Below are positions 25,546-40,621 of a stretch of DNA of 64,000 bases, piece by piece; position 1 is the stretch's first letter; each line of letters begins with the position of its first letter. The notes beneath the pieces are model-generated. The model was given only the letters and a program-made list of their open reading frames with translations, did no database searches and was not told where the DNA came from. The position numbers were made by a program, and so were the translations under genes. This DNA is from Lichenostomus cassidix (lineage: Eukaryota > Chordata > Aves > Passeriformes > Meliphagidae), in assembly GCA_008360975.2 (NCBI GenBank), contig CM039183.1, positions 36,137,850 through 36,201,849 of the forward strand, written 5' to 3'.

Positions 25546-28500
25546 GAGCAAGGACTGGACTGAGCTCCACAAAAAGCTTTATTTCAAACTTCTAATTTAA
25601 TAATAACTTTTCATTCATAGTACACAAGGTTATTACATACATAAAATTAGAATTTCTCCTGGCATATTGCAGCACTTTTTAAAAGAGATAGTTTGTAACA
25701 TGAATCAGATGTAAGGAAATGGAAGTAAAGCTTTAACTGAGAGTTGAAACTTGACCAAAAACTGAAACCTAAAGCAAGAGAAGTCCTCTAGTTACAGAAA
25801 TCCTTTACATGAGTTGAGAAAAGATCATATATAGTAAAACATCACATGACAGGTAGGATAAAATATGAATGTGACCAGCTGGGAAAGCTAAAGATTTTGT
25901 GAAAACTACACTGTGCCTTCAGCCTCTCAAGGCAGCCATTTGATCTCTGCACAGAAGTCATTCCCTTAGTAATAACAAGTAAAGTAGTTCAACTTCTGGT
26001 CACAGGTTTCAAAGGATTCAGTTTGGGCGTGAGACACCTAAACTTAAGTGCTATGTATAAATACCAACCCATATGGCAAGTGAGAAATTCCTGCTATAGT
26101 CAACACACTTGGTGGAGGCTGGAGCTGATCAGCTTCCAGGAATCTGCAGTAGGATGAGCTGAATCACCACTTTGGCTCCATTGTCTGTATGGACTAAGTC
26201 TCCATGGACCACTAGAAGAGTTCAGACACACATCTCACATGCAGAGACCTAACTAAATATGGCTATCCTGAGCCTGACAGGATATGGCTTGTGGAGATGC
26301 AGAGAGGAAACACTTGGAATAAGTGAGGACAAACAGTTTTACTCCTGGGATGGACTGCACTGAGAAACTCTCTAGTGATGGTCACAGCAAGAAGAGCCAG
26401 AGAACAAGCGGTTCCCAAAATCCTGCCCAGGAAGAACACACCGCAGGTGAAAGAAATATTGACACAAAAAATATTACACACGTGTGAAATGTGCCTTCAC
26501 TGCAGGAACGCACTGGTTAATCCTAATGGGTTTGCTCTAATATAAGTGAACTTCTGCTAACTCCTGATGGATGTATCTCAACTGTCAGTTCCAAAGTAAA
26601 GTGTGTTATACATTATTTCGTATCTTTCAGAGCTACTACCAACCTCAAGTCTCAAAATTGCAAAAACAAAGAGGGATGTCTTAAGTTGAACACAGTGAGA
26701 TTCCCATTCAAATGCTGAATTACTTTAATTTGCTTGCAAGTGAACAGATGCAGAAATTTACCACAAATTTAAATTTTTTTAGTAACTAGGAAAAAGGATA
26801 ATTATTTTTAAAAATAAAAGTATGATTTCTCACATTTATTGTACTCCAGAGAAAAGTATTAAAATACATCAAATACAGCAGGACTTGTGATAAAATCATT
26901 ACAGTAAGCAATATTGCTACATCTTCAAAACCTGCTAGATGATGCTTTGAAACAGTAAAACAGAAAGCCTTCAATGTGGGAATACAACTTCAAAATGTAA
27001 TCAATAATTTCACATACTGTATACAAGCATTTAATCTTCCATGAAAATATGTTTTAGTATCACACATACTACAGAATTCATGGCAGTGTGTTAGTATCTC
27101 CAAAAACATAATCTCTGTGTTTTAAGGATTTTGTTGAATAAAGCAGCTTAAAACTGAATTAAATAAAACCTCCCCATTACTAATCCTTATTAGTTGCCCG
27201 CTTGCTGTTCTGAATGTACCAAATAATAATTTTAAAAAGACAGCTGTAAGGCAAAATGAGAAGCTGATCTCTATGGGTTTAGCTCTGGATGGTCCCAAAA
27301 TCATTACGGAGAAGTAGAGGAGAAGTTATCTTGTCCCTGTAGTGCAAAAGCCCCTATGGCCACCAGTCAAATGCAACATTTAGAAAAATACCCCCAATAT
27401 TTTTAAAATTGCAGATATAATCAAATTTCCCTATAGATTTAATGAATATCTCACTTTAAGGGTTAATTGATCTTTTTTATTACTTCAGTATCTGAGTATC
27501 TTTTCTAGTTTCATTGCAAGCTCCGTGGTTCTAAATTCAAACCTCTCTGACCTGCACTTCAAAGGCAAAATACAGATGTGTGGTGAGATGTATAAGAGAA
27601 AGCCATCAAAAGTGGAGTACCTTAAAAAAGCCAGGCCAGATATGAAAATGGTGTTATTAATATTTCCACCTAAAGTTGTATGAAATCAATACTAACAGCA
27701 CTTCATTATGCAAATAAGCAACTATGATCAGTTTCTGCTGTAAATTATTTTGTGATAATTGATTTTGCTTCTTAATGTATCACAACTGTCTAAAATCAAA
27801 ACTATATTCTCCAGAAGGGGCACAGCCATACATGTACATATACATGTGCATATTTAAACTGCATCTTTATTAATCTTAAAAAATACTATCTTTTAACACT
27901 ATCAGACTCCAAGCAATGTGTAGAAGACAGCTATAAATCTGGGTTCTGACTGTGTCAGGAAAACAAGTTTAGCTTTCACAGCTCTTACACTGGCCACTAA
28001 TTTTTCAGCCCAGGGTATCTGTGTCATAAGGCTTCGAGAAACTCAATCTATATGAAATGCAGATTTATCATTCTGCATTGGAACAGTTGCTGCATTCCAA
28101 CATTTGCAGATTTTGTATCAAAAGAATGCAATTCTACTTTAAAAGGGGCATAAAAATCTTGTTCCTGAGATCAGTAAAGATGAAGATGTAGTGATTATGT
28201 TCACAATGCCCAGGTGAAGCTAGTGAATACTCATTTACAATAACCCCAAGAGTTACTGATAGAAGCCTTGCTTGAACCAAACACAATTTATTTTAGAAAG
28301 GAGTATTATGAAAGTTAAAAAAAAACCCCACAGTGTAACAAGGTCTGTTCTGCAATCTAACATAACAGGGTAGTAATGTAAATCTGATCTATATTTTAGA
28401 AAGTGTTTCAGAGGTTCCATTTACATAATGTGTTTGGCTGAATTAAAGGCTTCATGAGAATAATATATAAAAAAAATGTTTCTCACAGCAAGGGATAAAT

Positions 28501-31500
28501 TGGTCCTTTTTGTTCACCAATTAGGAATGTAACCACTTTTAAAAATTGAAAATACAACATTACAATGCATCACTGGAAATTTCAATAATAAGTAACTCAC
28601 TCCTGTGCTTGGATTCCTTTTCATTAGAATTTTATCAGCATGCATGGACTTAAATGAAAAAGAAAGGGGACCCTAAGTGTTTCTGCTTCATGTTACTACT
28701 GTTGGGTAACTGTGTGGCACAAATACAGCAGCAATGGAATAGCTTTCTGGTCCATAAGCCCTTCCCTCCTTCCTTCCTGAGGAGCAAGATGCAGATAATT
28801 CTCAGATAGACTATGACAGGACACTGGCTAAAGAAAGATACCAAGATTTGATCTTGTTTAGATAAGAAATAATCTGAGAATTTAATTGTTCTAGTATATC
28901 CCAAAATCTCATGACATGATTTGTATTAATAATAATTAAATTAATGTATTGAGATTAGCCCAATGGCTATAAATGTGAGGGGCTACTTAGCATAAGGAAT
29001 TATTTATAGACATAACAGTGCATCAGTTAATATGTCTTTCAATGCCTACTGGAAAATACATGGGGCATTTTGCCTCTTGCTTGGTCCTTACTTTTCATAT
29101 TTCGAAAAAAGCTTGACTGAATAAAGGTTAAACAGCACACCACATGTATCAGACCATTATTTTTTAGAAGATGTGAGTAGCCACAGTCTAAAGCACTTTG
29201 GGGCAAGGAATACATCTAAGCCTGTAGAAATATGTGAAAATCAGGTCAGACAAACCTGTGAAACCCCCTTGAGGTCACGTCTAGGTGACAGTTGGATTTT
29301 TCTCACCTCAATCTCAAAACCTTAACCAAATAATAATAAAAAACCTTAGCAGATATCTATAAGGCTGCCTTGATGGGATTACAGTCAGCAAAGCAAAACC
29401 AGCTATGTGGGGTTCATTTCTCTGCAGTAAATAAATATGAATGCACACAGCTATATCAGAGTCTTTAACCCCACCTATGAGTACTATATTTGTCATAAAA
29501 CACTTCTGTATTTCTAGCACATTTTTCCACTTTGGCAATCTTCCTGTACTTCAAAAAGCTTACTATATAAGTACTGTGAAATAATTTCATTTATAAATGG
29601 AACTTCATGTCATTCAAAACAGATCTGTGTTATGATGCAGGTCAGCAGCAGTCAAGAGACAGTGAATCACTGAATAAAAGGTGTAAGGAAAGAAAAAAAC
29701 ATGGAAAATATAAACTTTGGTGACACAGACACTACAGGCACTCTCCTGCTTCATAAACAAAGTATTAAACAGAAATACTGTCCTTGAGCAGAAGTCAATC
29801 CATTTTTGCTCTATCCTTGTAGCAGAACAAAATTACAATGCCTAAATAAACCAAATTATTCATTCATCATGTGACTTTCTCATAGAACTGTACGTAGGAG
29901 AATATAGTCTTCTAATTCATACAAAGCTGGTGTCACTTCTGGCTTTCCTGTCCATCACACACATTCCACAGTCTTATTCAAAACTGTTGAAAAAATTGCC
30001 TGTTTATGATGCTTTAAGTGCATGGATTTCTTACCATGAAAATACTTCTGGGTACTTTCTGATTTAATATGTTATTATATCCATTAGAAAGATGTTACTA
30101 TTTCTATAAAATATGTATCTAGAAAATATAGAAAAATTACCACAGTGATCTGCGGTTTAGAACTTACAGTTTGAAGGGAAGTAGAGCAGCAGATCTTGCT
30201 TTTTAATGAGCAATATGCTATCATGGATTAATAGAAACAGTGACCTATCAATTGCAGGCAACTTGTGAGTAACAATGCAGGCCCCAAATATTTAGACAAG
30301 GGTAGGCATTTGAAATGGGTATGAAGATCTTATCAGAGAAAAGAAAAAGTACTAAGAAAGTAATATCAGTGATATGACTTTGCTGTTAAGTATCCATCTT
30401 TCCTGGACTCTTAGGAACAAAAAAAAGTACATCCCTACTTTTCTCATCCTAAGGGATGAAAATAAATCTTTACATAGATTGTGTTAATTAAAAAAGCCAG
30501 TATGTATAAATACAGTACTATCAGAAAACTAACATATTAAATCCCTTAAAACAATAACACTCCTGTTTTTTTGTCTTTGATCACTTGCCACACAATTCAT
30601 CAAAGGTCATGAAATGAAGGTTATGAACAGCATGAGACATCACTGTGCAAGCTTAAATTTTCCTGGCTGTGCTTCTGTACAAAAATGTATTCTGACCCAC
30701 AGCTGTTAACTTAAAGAGGCATTGGCAAATGAAATCTGACCTATTTTCTCCTCTATTACGTTACATGTTTTCCTCTCAAATGTGCTTTCATGTTTCTCAT
30801 TTCTACTGGAAAGCAGCACCAAGAGGCCAGAACCCAGAAACAGCCTGACAGTAATAAACCAGAATATAAGAGTGAAAACAGGCACGCTTAAAATTAGTGC
30901 ACATGATGGCAAGTACTCCTTTCAGCAGTGTTCCTGTTAACTCTGTTGTTAAGGGCTTTTTTAGGCTATGGAAATGACACACATTATTGCCTGTAAAATC
31001 TCTGATCACTGTGGCAGGCAACAGCATCTGCCACCCGAGGACACAGGGAAGGGAATTCTATGTTACATGCACTGGTACACTGAAATTAGTACCTGGCACT
31101 GTGTGGGTGCTCTGCCTGCTTGCTAAGACATGCCTTGTGTGAGTTCTGTGTTCAGAAACAATAACCACCATAGCCTCTAAGAGCCAAATCTTATGATATC
31201 GAGGAGAAGACAGTGATCAGGCTGGAGGAGAAACTCGTCCTGTAATCTATCAGATTAGCTGTTCACACTGCTCCTCTGCACAGCAAATAACTGATAAATC
31301 AGACATGCTTTGAAGGGAGATCAGTAGAACCTGCTCCTTTTCCTTCATCTGTGCTTGTAAAACCCCACTAATGCTGCATGGGAGAGAAAAGGAAAAGACC
31401 TTGGTAATGGAAGCAAAAGATGACAAATGTGAACAAAGGCAGCAGCCCATAAACTGCCCAAGCCCAAACCCTGGTTTGCTTGCTGGTTACCCTCTGTGTC

Positions 31501-32756
31501 TTGCTGAGCTTCAGCTCACTGTGAACTGATTCCTCCACACTGGCTCTTTGGCACCTCCCAAACCCATGTCACTTGTACCCTCAGCTTTTGCCATCAAAGA
31601 GTGGCAAATGCTTCTTTCATCCTTCCCTGGATTTAAGCTGGATCACAGCAGGCTTTCCTCTCCTCTGAGGCAGTGCCCAGCCCTTAGCAGCCCAGCAAAT
31701 CTGACCATCCACAGCAGTCACACACTCCTGTTTGCCCAAGGAGCCTTCCTTTCACAGCCTCTTAGCTTTCTGATTAGAGACACATGGTAGGAAAACAGTA
31801 TCGTTTGTTTTTCAGGGAAAAAAAAAGTCAAGGTAACTGATGAAGTTGGGAAAATGATGGGATATCACAATAAGAGGAAGGAGTCTTAACTTCACCTGTA
31901 CCATTTTCAGCATCACACAATCCTTCATTCATTAAGAATGAACAAATGAAAAAAGTGAAAATATCTTCGTACCCTAATGGCCTTTTATCCTCCTGATTGG
32001 TCCCACTGGGCCTACTGAGGTCCTGCCGATTTCATTCAAGAATTTAAATCTTATTTAGTAACCTTATTTTAGTTTTATTCTCTACATCTATGCTAGTAAA
32101 ATTAATGTTGTCAGCAAATGTTCTTATGCCACTGGAATGCAACAGTCTATGCTGTTAAATTGTTAGAATGGGCTCTGACATGGTTTTTAGGCTTGCCAAA
32201 ATAGCAAAGTCCCTAATAATTCTTGGGCATAGTCCAGGGGTTACTGTGTGCTGTCTCCAACAGGCAACAGCAGCCTGCATGGGGACACCCTGGTTTAAAA
32301 AATTGGAGTCCCATAATACAGATTTATGCCAACAGAGCTTTAGTCTGGCACTGTTCCCTTATTAGCACATCTTAGAAAATTTTTTATTTTGTTTTTATAT
32401 TTTCCATTCCCAAAAGCAAAGCTTTTGAGATAACCTGTGAAAATTATGTTGTGTGTAAACACGTTATATCGAAGAATGTTCCTAATATAAAAGACAAGAC
32501 ACAATCATGAGCTCTTTTTGCCTTCTTGGGGATGCTTAAATCCCTGGAAAGGTACAGGAGGAAAAGAATATTGGCTATCATCTTAAGGGATGCGATGACA
32601 TTATGCTTTTCATTCCTTGGGACTCCAGGAGGGACTAGAACTCTTGGATAAAGCATGTCTCCACTGTGTAAATTTCACTTATTCCTTTCAGTTAGCTTTG
32701 AAAATACACCTTGGTGCATGAACTTTAAGAACTTATTTCTTAACATGTATAGAACA

Positions 32757-32847
32757 AAAAAGACTGGAAAGCAAAGTAAGGTAGAAAAGCAGGGAAGAGG
32801 GGAGAAGGAAGAAAGATGGAGGAGGGAACAGAAGGTAGAAGTGATAC
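32757..32847. repeat. Purine-rich tract
   Basis: About 90 bases of the + strand are mostly A and G (for example AGAGGGGAGAAGGAAGAAAG), with few pyrimidines. This is low-complexity sequence that could in principle adopt triplex structure. Confidence 0.75.
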
Positions 32848-35800
32848 TCTGATTAAGAGCATTTACTCTTAGAGACTTATCTTTCACCACCTTAATATTA
32901 TATTTTATGCTTTTTCTCATATTTCTTTTCAAATATGGATATTCCATTTATATGCTGAGCCAAACAATAACTTGAGGGTGCTTCCCATTAAATGAGTTTT
33001 CAGTCTGAACCAACGGTATGATTATTATCTTATAAACAAAAACACCCTAAAGCTATTGTTATAACAAGACATTTCTTTATGGAAATCTCTTTTTTTAGCT
33101 CCTCGCTGTCTTTAAAATGTACAGATAATATTTTATCCTTTCCTCCTCAAGGCAAATACCTTAGCATAAACGTCAAAATGAAGTTCTTTGAGAACACCCT
33201 CTACATCAGCACCTCCACTCAAAGGAAAGAACAAGCCTTGGGCTAGCAAGTCTCACAGAAGGTGCTCTGACTTGGCAGATTTTAAGTGTTCAAAGCTGTC
33301 AATTATCTTTAATAATCTGAAGAAAATAGCTTGTAACATCCACTAAAAAATTTTACTAGCAATGAGAATAGCTTATTCATGTCATATTCATATAGTGAGT
33401 TTCTGTTTCTGGACTTATTATGGCCCTTTGTCACAACCGTGGAATTTAAAAGCTCAACATGTACACAACTCTATGCTTGAATTTCATTTACCTCCTCCTT
33501 CTTCTTCCCTACATGTCAACTTCCAGTATCTAAAAGAGCAAATGGAATCAACTCTCCAACTAGAAAAAAACCAACAAACATTACCACTGCCACACCCTCC
33601 CCACCCAAATTAAGTTGCAGAACCAAACAAACTATTATAAAGTTTGGGAAGTGTCATTTCTGAATTTCTAACTGGGACAATAAAAACATGCAGAAAATTT
33701 TCAAGATTTATAGTTATTAAACTCAATTAAAAAGAGGATTCTGGAAGTTCTATTAATTTTAGGTGTCTATTTTTTATTTAATCTTAGCATCCATTTTCAT
33801 TAGTTTTACACTTTCTACTTGGAGGCTGGCTGGTCCTCTTTGTGTCTGTTCTTTCAAGAAATTAGAGTATGGATGAAATCTCAGGTAATGTACTGCTCTT
33901 TGTACAGGAGTACTCAGGAAAAATCTCTCACATGACCTAATAATCTGTGTAACTCCAAGGAAGACTGACATCAATTAAATACAACTTTGCATTTCTATAG
34001 GAATACCAGATCTTGATACTCAATGCACAGAGTACAGTGGAAGTCAATAACAAGTAGACATGTGAGATTTATCCCTCTCCTGCACTTACTATTACAGGAA
34101 TGGAAGAAAGGGTATTCACAATACTGCTTTATAATATTCCCTTTGACAATCTTGTGGAAGCTGTTTGTGATGCTAACCAGAACTGACTTATGACAGAAGA
34201 CACGTAGGAAAAAAAATTGTGGCGGCCATTTCCTCTGTTCTTCAAGCAGAGCAGGTTTTTAGTTAATGAAATTGTGATTTACTATTCATATAAATGTCAC
34301 AGAACTTATATGAAGGCACTTACTGGAAAATGAGTGTGCCTCAAAGGGCATGTGTCTTGGGAGTAGTCACTAAAACCACTTTTGTCCAGCTTTTCCTTGT
34401 TTTGATAAAGCAGCTTACTTCCCACCTCACACGTAGCTGGTTACATGGACTGACACACAGTGAGGGGAAAGGTGTATGGATTTTTGATCTTACCCGCTCC
34501 TTCTCCTCACTGAGCATTTGCTTAAAGAAAAGGATGCAGCAAGCAAACTGCAGCTTTCTCATAGGGGACATAATAGCCACAATTATCAGCACTAATGAAT
34601 AGTTTTGACTCCTCATGTCTGTCTACAGCTTTCCCAGAACACATGGATCATTCCCACAGGAACTATTCATACTGACTCTTCTGTTACACGTTCTCTCTGC
34701 TAGAAGAAGTAACCTGGCCTCAGGAGAGAAGAAAGGTTATGGGCAGCAATTTGATATATATCCCAGTGATTTCTGAGGAAAAAATAAGGAAGATGAATTT
34801 AGAAATATTAACAGTCATTCACTAAGATATCTTCTCTCCAACTTCGTTTTGACAACTCCCTGAACACACCCATCTTAACTGCATAAGAGCTGGTGGTCTG
34901 GATTACAGTCTAGCTATCAGGAGAAAAAAGGAGGAATAAAAAGAACAAGGAAATAGAACGCAAAACAAGGAAACCAATAATTTAACATAATAATAAATAA
35001 AACCCATTTGACACGTGAAATAAGATCCTGGAGATGTCCTGCAATCAGTATGGATAATATCACTACTTAATGTCATGGTCCACCTCTATTTATTCACAGG
35101 CTGATCAAGCCATAAACAATACACAGAAATCTTTGATTACAAATTGTGCATTTCTTCCATTACCATGGCAAACAGAGTATATTTGCACAAAGGTTCTACA
35201 AGTTGGCTCATCCCTAAGAATCTGTACACTAAAATGTGTCCAAGGAATACAATTGGACTGACTGTGAAAAAACCCCTCCCGCTCCTTCCCTTGTTCAATG
35301 AGCAGAGATACTTTATTATGCAAAATATACTGGCAAAACAAACAAGAGAGCATCACTTTGTTCAAAATGTAGCAAAATAACAAACATTTCTCCATGCAAA
35401 TGTTTCTAAAATGCCTGCATTTTCTGTGTTTCAAATTATAGAACTGCACCTGAAAATAATGACAACCACTCCTTGGTATTTACCAATGATCACTACAAAT
35501 TAGATCATTCACCGATCCCCATCCTCTACTTTTAAGTGGAACATTCAGACTATTGTACTTTCTCTAATAAGGTGAAATATGATATATGGAAACTGGATTC
35601 CAAGGTTTATTTTTTACCTTTAAATTTTACTTAGAGTTTTTCTATTCATAAGTTCTTAAAATTCAGTGCTGTTTAAAAGAGGACATTCACCTACTTTGTT
35701 TAAAAAAAACCTCAAGCAAATCAGAACATAGGGAAATTACGTGATCGGATTTTAGTTTTTACTTTAGATGCCATGCAAAAATAAACTCTGAGATTAATAC

Positions 35801-37983
35801 CGTGCATGGTAAAAAATAAACAGGTTTTTTTATGTTAGCAATCAAGAGAAAGAGTACATTTGGTAAGCTGTAGTCTGTAGATTGTGGCAGATGAAATGAA
35901 GAAAAAGACTAGAAAAAAGCTATTCTTCAACTAGGGGAGTCTCACTTCTTTATTAAGTTTCAAAAAAATCTAAAAGGCCACACGGTATACGGCTCACTTC
36001 ACAGAATAAACTGCAATAACTTAGATGGGATATTAAATTCCATATCCTAAGCTACAACTCATGTACATGACTCATTCAAAATACTATTCAAGTACACTAT
36101 TATTGAATTTACATGTAACAATACTGAGACATGAAATGTCAATATATGTTTAATATTTAATTTTCAAATAATTTTAATTAATGTATTTTCTATCATATAT
36201 ATAATATACTGTCAAATAGTAGTCTTACAAAGACAGAAAATTCTCTGGTAATAATGAAGAGACCCTTGAAATTCAGTGATGAGAAGTGGAGAGCACATAG
36301 AAAACACAGCTGTGCAAATTATGTTAACAAGAAAGTAAGAGAACAAACTTGTCTGAAGTCACACATCCTCTCAGTACCATTTCATGTCTTAGAAAGTGGT
36401 TCATACATAGGATTTATGCTTTCTTGAAGAGAAAGGGTGCTGTCTTGGGCTCAGCCACACTTATTTCCAAACAGATGGACACAGCATAGACTTTGATTAG
36501 CACGAAAGCAATGACTGAATCTGGTAGGAATTTGGTTTTGCTTCTCTGCAGTTAAAACAGAAAAGCATTGCATTTCTGCAAAAGAATTATTACAACACAG
36601 CAATGAAAAACTACACAGAACAGTGGCATTTAAGTTTCCAAAATGACTAACAGAAAAGTTAAGATTCACCAATTCTTACCTAGATCTGATTCTGTTTGAA
36701 TTATAACCAATTGCTAAAATGTCATTTACTTCATATGACCACAACTTGACCTTACAATTCTTTCAACAACTACAAAGATATAACTCAATGTGAAAAATAA
36801 TATCTTGTATTGACAGGGGAAGACCAGGTGTTTCAATCACACCTAAAAAATTTAATTGCACAGCAGCTGCATACAGAAAACATGTTTGCACCTGTACATC
36901 TGCTTAATTTTAGCTGGAAACAGTCTGCTTTACCATTCATTGGACATCTTTGCATTTTTAAGTGGAGGGTGACAGAAAGTTCATTTCTGACATAAAATGA
37001 ACTGAGAAAAGTTTTACTGAAACTTCCTTGTCTGTCAAAATGTCTTTCCCCCTGCACCCCAATTATTATAATCAACTTGTTTCTCCTATCACTTATTCAA
37101 GAGTTTGGGGTGCTGCTTGAGGCCAGTGAATCTCACTGCTGGGCTTTGCCTGACCTGATTTAGATTTCAGAATGAGAGAACATTAGTGCATCAGCCAAGT
37201 TAAATCTGTAAGTAGAATTAGGTATAATTTTTTAGGATTCTCACAGTACTATTATTTACACCAGGCTTGTTAGCAGTTACATCTTGGACTTCACAGGTAC
37301 TGGAGCAGGCTCTGCCTCGCTCCTCTTTTGCAGCAACTTCACAAACTGGAGGCAATGTGCAGACTGAGAAGGAAAAAGAAAAAAGAAACAACCAAAACAA
37401 ATATAACCCTTCAAATGGCAACTACTAGGAACAGTCAGCCATCCAACTATATGGATTCAATATAAAGCTCTTACAGAAACTGTCAAACCCTGTGAGCATG
37501 ATTGATCCCCCAAAGGTTCAGGCCAATTCTTATCAAAACTGACTCACACAGTCCCCATTATATAAGGTACAAATTATGTTTCCCACTCTGCGGCACATTA
37601 GCTAGCCTGACAGTGATCTGCTCAGCCATGTGTGATTCATTAGGTTTTCCTTCTGTTTCTGAACATGAGCTGTAGAAGAGAGCAGCCCTTGAACCCCAGC
37701 CTGCTTTGGCAAAGTGTGAGAAGTCAATGACATTTCCTTGTCTTGGGGCATCAGAAAGCCTCAGCCCCTGGTGCTCTGAATCACCACACTACACGTGCTC
37801 AGCTGAGCACTGCAGTGGTGCAGGTTTTATAAATAGTGCCTACATAGGGTTTCAGTGTACTTGGGCAAAGGACATTTTTATTTGAGGATTGGCCTCACTA
37901 CAGACAGCCTTGTTACAAGGGGTGAGGTTTATCGGATTAGAAGCAACACTGTTAGTATTCAGGACACATTTCCAAGTGCATAT

Positions 37984-38128
37984 GACATGTCAGCTGCTTA
38001 CATATCTTCCAATTCTGCTTCACATATTCCTTTTTAAGTTAAACATGAAATGACAGAAGTGTAGAAATATCTGTGTCCTGCACTCTGTGAACATAACAGC
38101 TAAAAAAACCACCTTGACATGTCAGCTG
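37984..38128. repeat. Direct repeat of a 13-mer, 132 bp apart
   Basis: GACATGTCAGCTG occurs exactly at 37984-37996 and again at 38116-38128. Each copy joins the palindrome ACATGT to the E-box CAGCTG. Flanks are not obviously duplicated. Confidence 0.7.
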
Positions 38129-39774
38129 ACTACAGAAAAAATATCCCTGATATCTGTTGAGGCATTGTGATTCCTAACATCAACTACTTGTAACAGAGAG
38201 GAGAACTGAAAATATGGAATCATAAACTTCACAATTTAAATACATATATAAAAAAGCATGAAGAAATTTGTTTGCATGCTCTTAGTAAGAGTTTCAGCCT
38301 TTGCTTCTCTTTTTGTCTGCACATCTACCTATTATACTTTACAGAGACAGCCCAGAGATCTAAAAATATGGCTAGCTAGTTGATTATTTCATGTATTTAT
38401 AGCTATTTTCTTTTTCAAGGTATTTTCCTGCATCTTCTGTTGACAGATACAACACTTTCAGCACTAGTTCTTCAAGCATTTGAATAAATGAAGCACTCCC
38501 TGCAGCAACTCGCTTTTCTCCAAAATTAATTCCCTACTACATTTTTTTTTTCTCTCTGTCTCCCAGATTCCTCATTCAACATCTCTCTACTTCTGTATTC
38601 AGCTATAATTTTCAAATCAAGGCCAGTTTGATGACCTTGAGTTTCCATGGGGCCAATAATCTAATCCAACAAAAGAGGATGACCCTCCCATGAAAGTGAT
38701 GCTACATGACATTTTTCCTCTTAGGCTGAGTCTGTATTTATTGTACAAGCTCCAGCTTCTAGAAACACAGGGGCAACAGGTATAGATTCATTTATGATAA
38801 ACACAGCACACTGCACATTTCTAAAGGATTTCTTCTTAGTGTTGTTCACATTTAATTTCACATTCAATTAACTACCAAGAAACTTTTGACCTTATAGCAT
38901 GCAAATTTTGGGAAGCTTTATGATGAAATAAGACCTTTCCTTTAGCTAGTTAGATGGTGGGGTTGGTTATGCTATGCACACTCTAGGCATGGGGCAGGGG
39001 TTGGGGCTGGAATGAAACTGCACCTCTTTAAAAGTCACACATGACCTTCAACATCCTGCACATGCTGTAAATTGCACAGGAGACATTTCTTATGTGCCTT
39101 GAAAGGTGAAGAGCTTCAGAAACCTTGTCAAGATTCTTATCTGTACTCAAAGGATGAGGCCTAAATTTAATCTTGCTTAGTTCTGCATTAATCAGAACTG
39201 ACTACACACTCAGGACAATGAAGATGTAGTCAGCTGTAAAGCCAGTGGGAGATCAAAATTTTCTGGTAAACAAAGTACTCACAACTCTCTCTCTCATGGT
39301 GTTTCTCAGATAATGGGTCACAAATAGAACAATTGGGAAATCGCAGTAAAAATGTCACATGTTAATGGAACAGTCTTAAGGAGACCAAAATCATCAGCCA
39401 GGTCTTACAGGTAACAACAGTACACATTTCAAAGATAAGATAAAAGAAGGCCTATTGCAAAAATACTTGTCTTTGAAATGGACAAAGAGGCCACCCGAAA
39501 AGTGTGAGGAATTACTAGCCATTTTATCCAATTTACTTGTTTTTCTTTTATTATTCACCATAGTTATTTGTGTAAGCATCTTATATTCCAAATGGTCACT
39601 ATTCTTATCTGTCACTGATATTGCAAAAAAGTCCAGCTGAGATAAAACTAATGCAGCTGCTTCTGGGAAGCAAGTACCTTCAAATGTTTTCTGATGTTAT
39701 GTTAGTGCTTCAAAGAGGAGGTGATACTTAATCACCTAGAAACCAACCACGATAGTGCAATATAAAGTTGCTGA

Positions 39775-40621
39775 GTAAATGTATAAATGTATTACTTCCT
39801 GACCCAAATGCTAGAGGAGCAACAAGAAAAGGCGCTCTGCTGGATTTAATGCTTTTAGAAAATGAGGGACTTGTGGGGGATGTGAGGGCTGAAGGCAGCC
39901 TTGGATGCAGCGTCCATGAGACAGTGGAATCCTGGATCCTGAAAGGAGGAGGCAGAACAAGATGCATGATTTCAACCAGGACTTTAGGAGGGCAGATTTC
40001 AGCTTCTTCAAGGACACTGAGTTGAACGTGATTCAGCAATGAGCTCTTGCCACAGAAACAGCTCATGGCATCATGCGCTGAGCTAGAGGGGTGTTGATCC
40101 TACTGCTCTATCAGTACTGCTGAAACATGCTTGGAGTGCAGGGTCCAATTCTGTGCTCTCCAGTCCAAGAGAGGCACGGAGCTATAAGAGAGATTCCAGC
40201 AAAGGACCATTAAAATGCTTAATGGACTGGAGCACCTCTCATATGAGGAAATGCTGAGAGAGCTGGGATTTTTTAGCCTGGAGAAAAAAAGCCTCAGGGG
40301 AACCTCATAGGGAAGCTGTAAAAAAGACAGACAGGCTCTTTTCTGTGGTGTCTAGTGACAGAACCAGAAACAAACGGCATAAACTGAAATACAGGAGCTT
40401 CTATCAGAACATAAGGATAGAATTTATTTTGTGAATATGATCAAGAATTGACATAGGTTGCACACAGGGTCACCATGCTTGGAGATATTCCAAAGCCATC
40501 TGGAAATGGTGAGAGCAACCTGCTCTAAGTGATCCTGCTTGAGCAGGGGCGTGGAAGAGAGGACCTCCAGATGTTCCTTTTAACCTCAGCTGATTTCTGA
40601 GTCTACGATTTTGTGAATGAG
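39775..40621 (+). mobile_element. CR1 LINE, internally deleted copy (endonuclease end joined to RT end plus 3' UTR)
   Basis: The first part (39775 to about 40015) encodes the end of the CR1 ORF2 endonuclease. It shows GALLDLM, EGLVGDV and GSLGCS-VHE in one frame, where the catalytic SDH is replaced by SVH. After a frameshift comes DFRRADFSFFKD at 39980-40015. Directly after this, at about 40016-40040, the sequence matches the LNMSQQCALA region near the end of the reverse transcriptase, so nearly the whole RT is missing. The rest follows the CR1 3' part (GLEHLSYEE-type coding, then 3' UTR) with an internal gap or decay around 40420-40480. It ends in a TCTACGATTTTGTGA tail. Stops and frameshifts make it non-functional. 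It is antisense to PRKN. Confidence 0.9.

Larger units (their letters stand above)
25546..39774. other. PRKN: PRKN intron 6, portion next to exon 7; no gene recognised
   Basis: No exon, RNA gene or recognisable mobile element. Contents include a CATGTA/TACATG inverted repeat at 27831-27846, a purine-rich tract at 32757-32847 and a duplicated 13-mer at 37984 and 38116. The block at about 31020-31790 is richer in GC without a match I can name. Open frames of 60-102 codons here have no domain features and overlap each other on both strands. Confidence 0.8.

Noticed and set aside
39728..40066. 112-codon minus-strand frame
   Set aside because: Antisense shadow of the CR1 endonuclease fragment.
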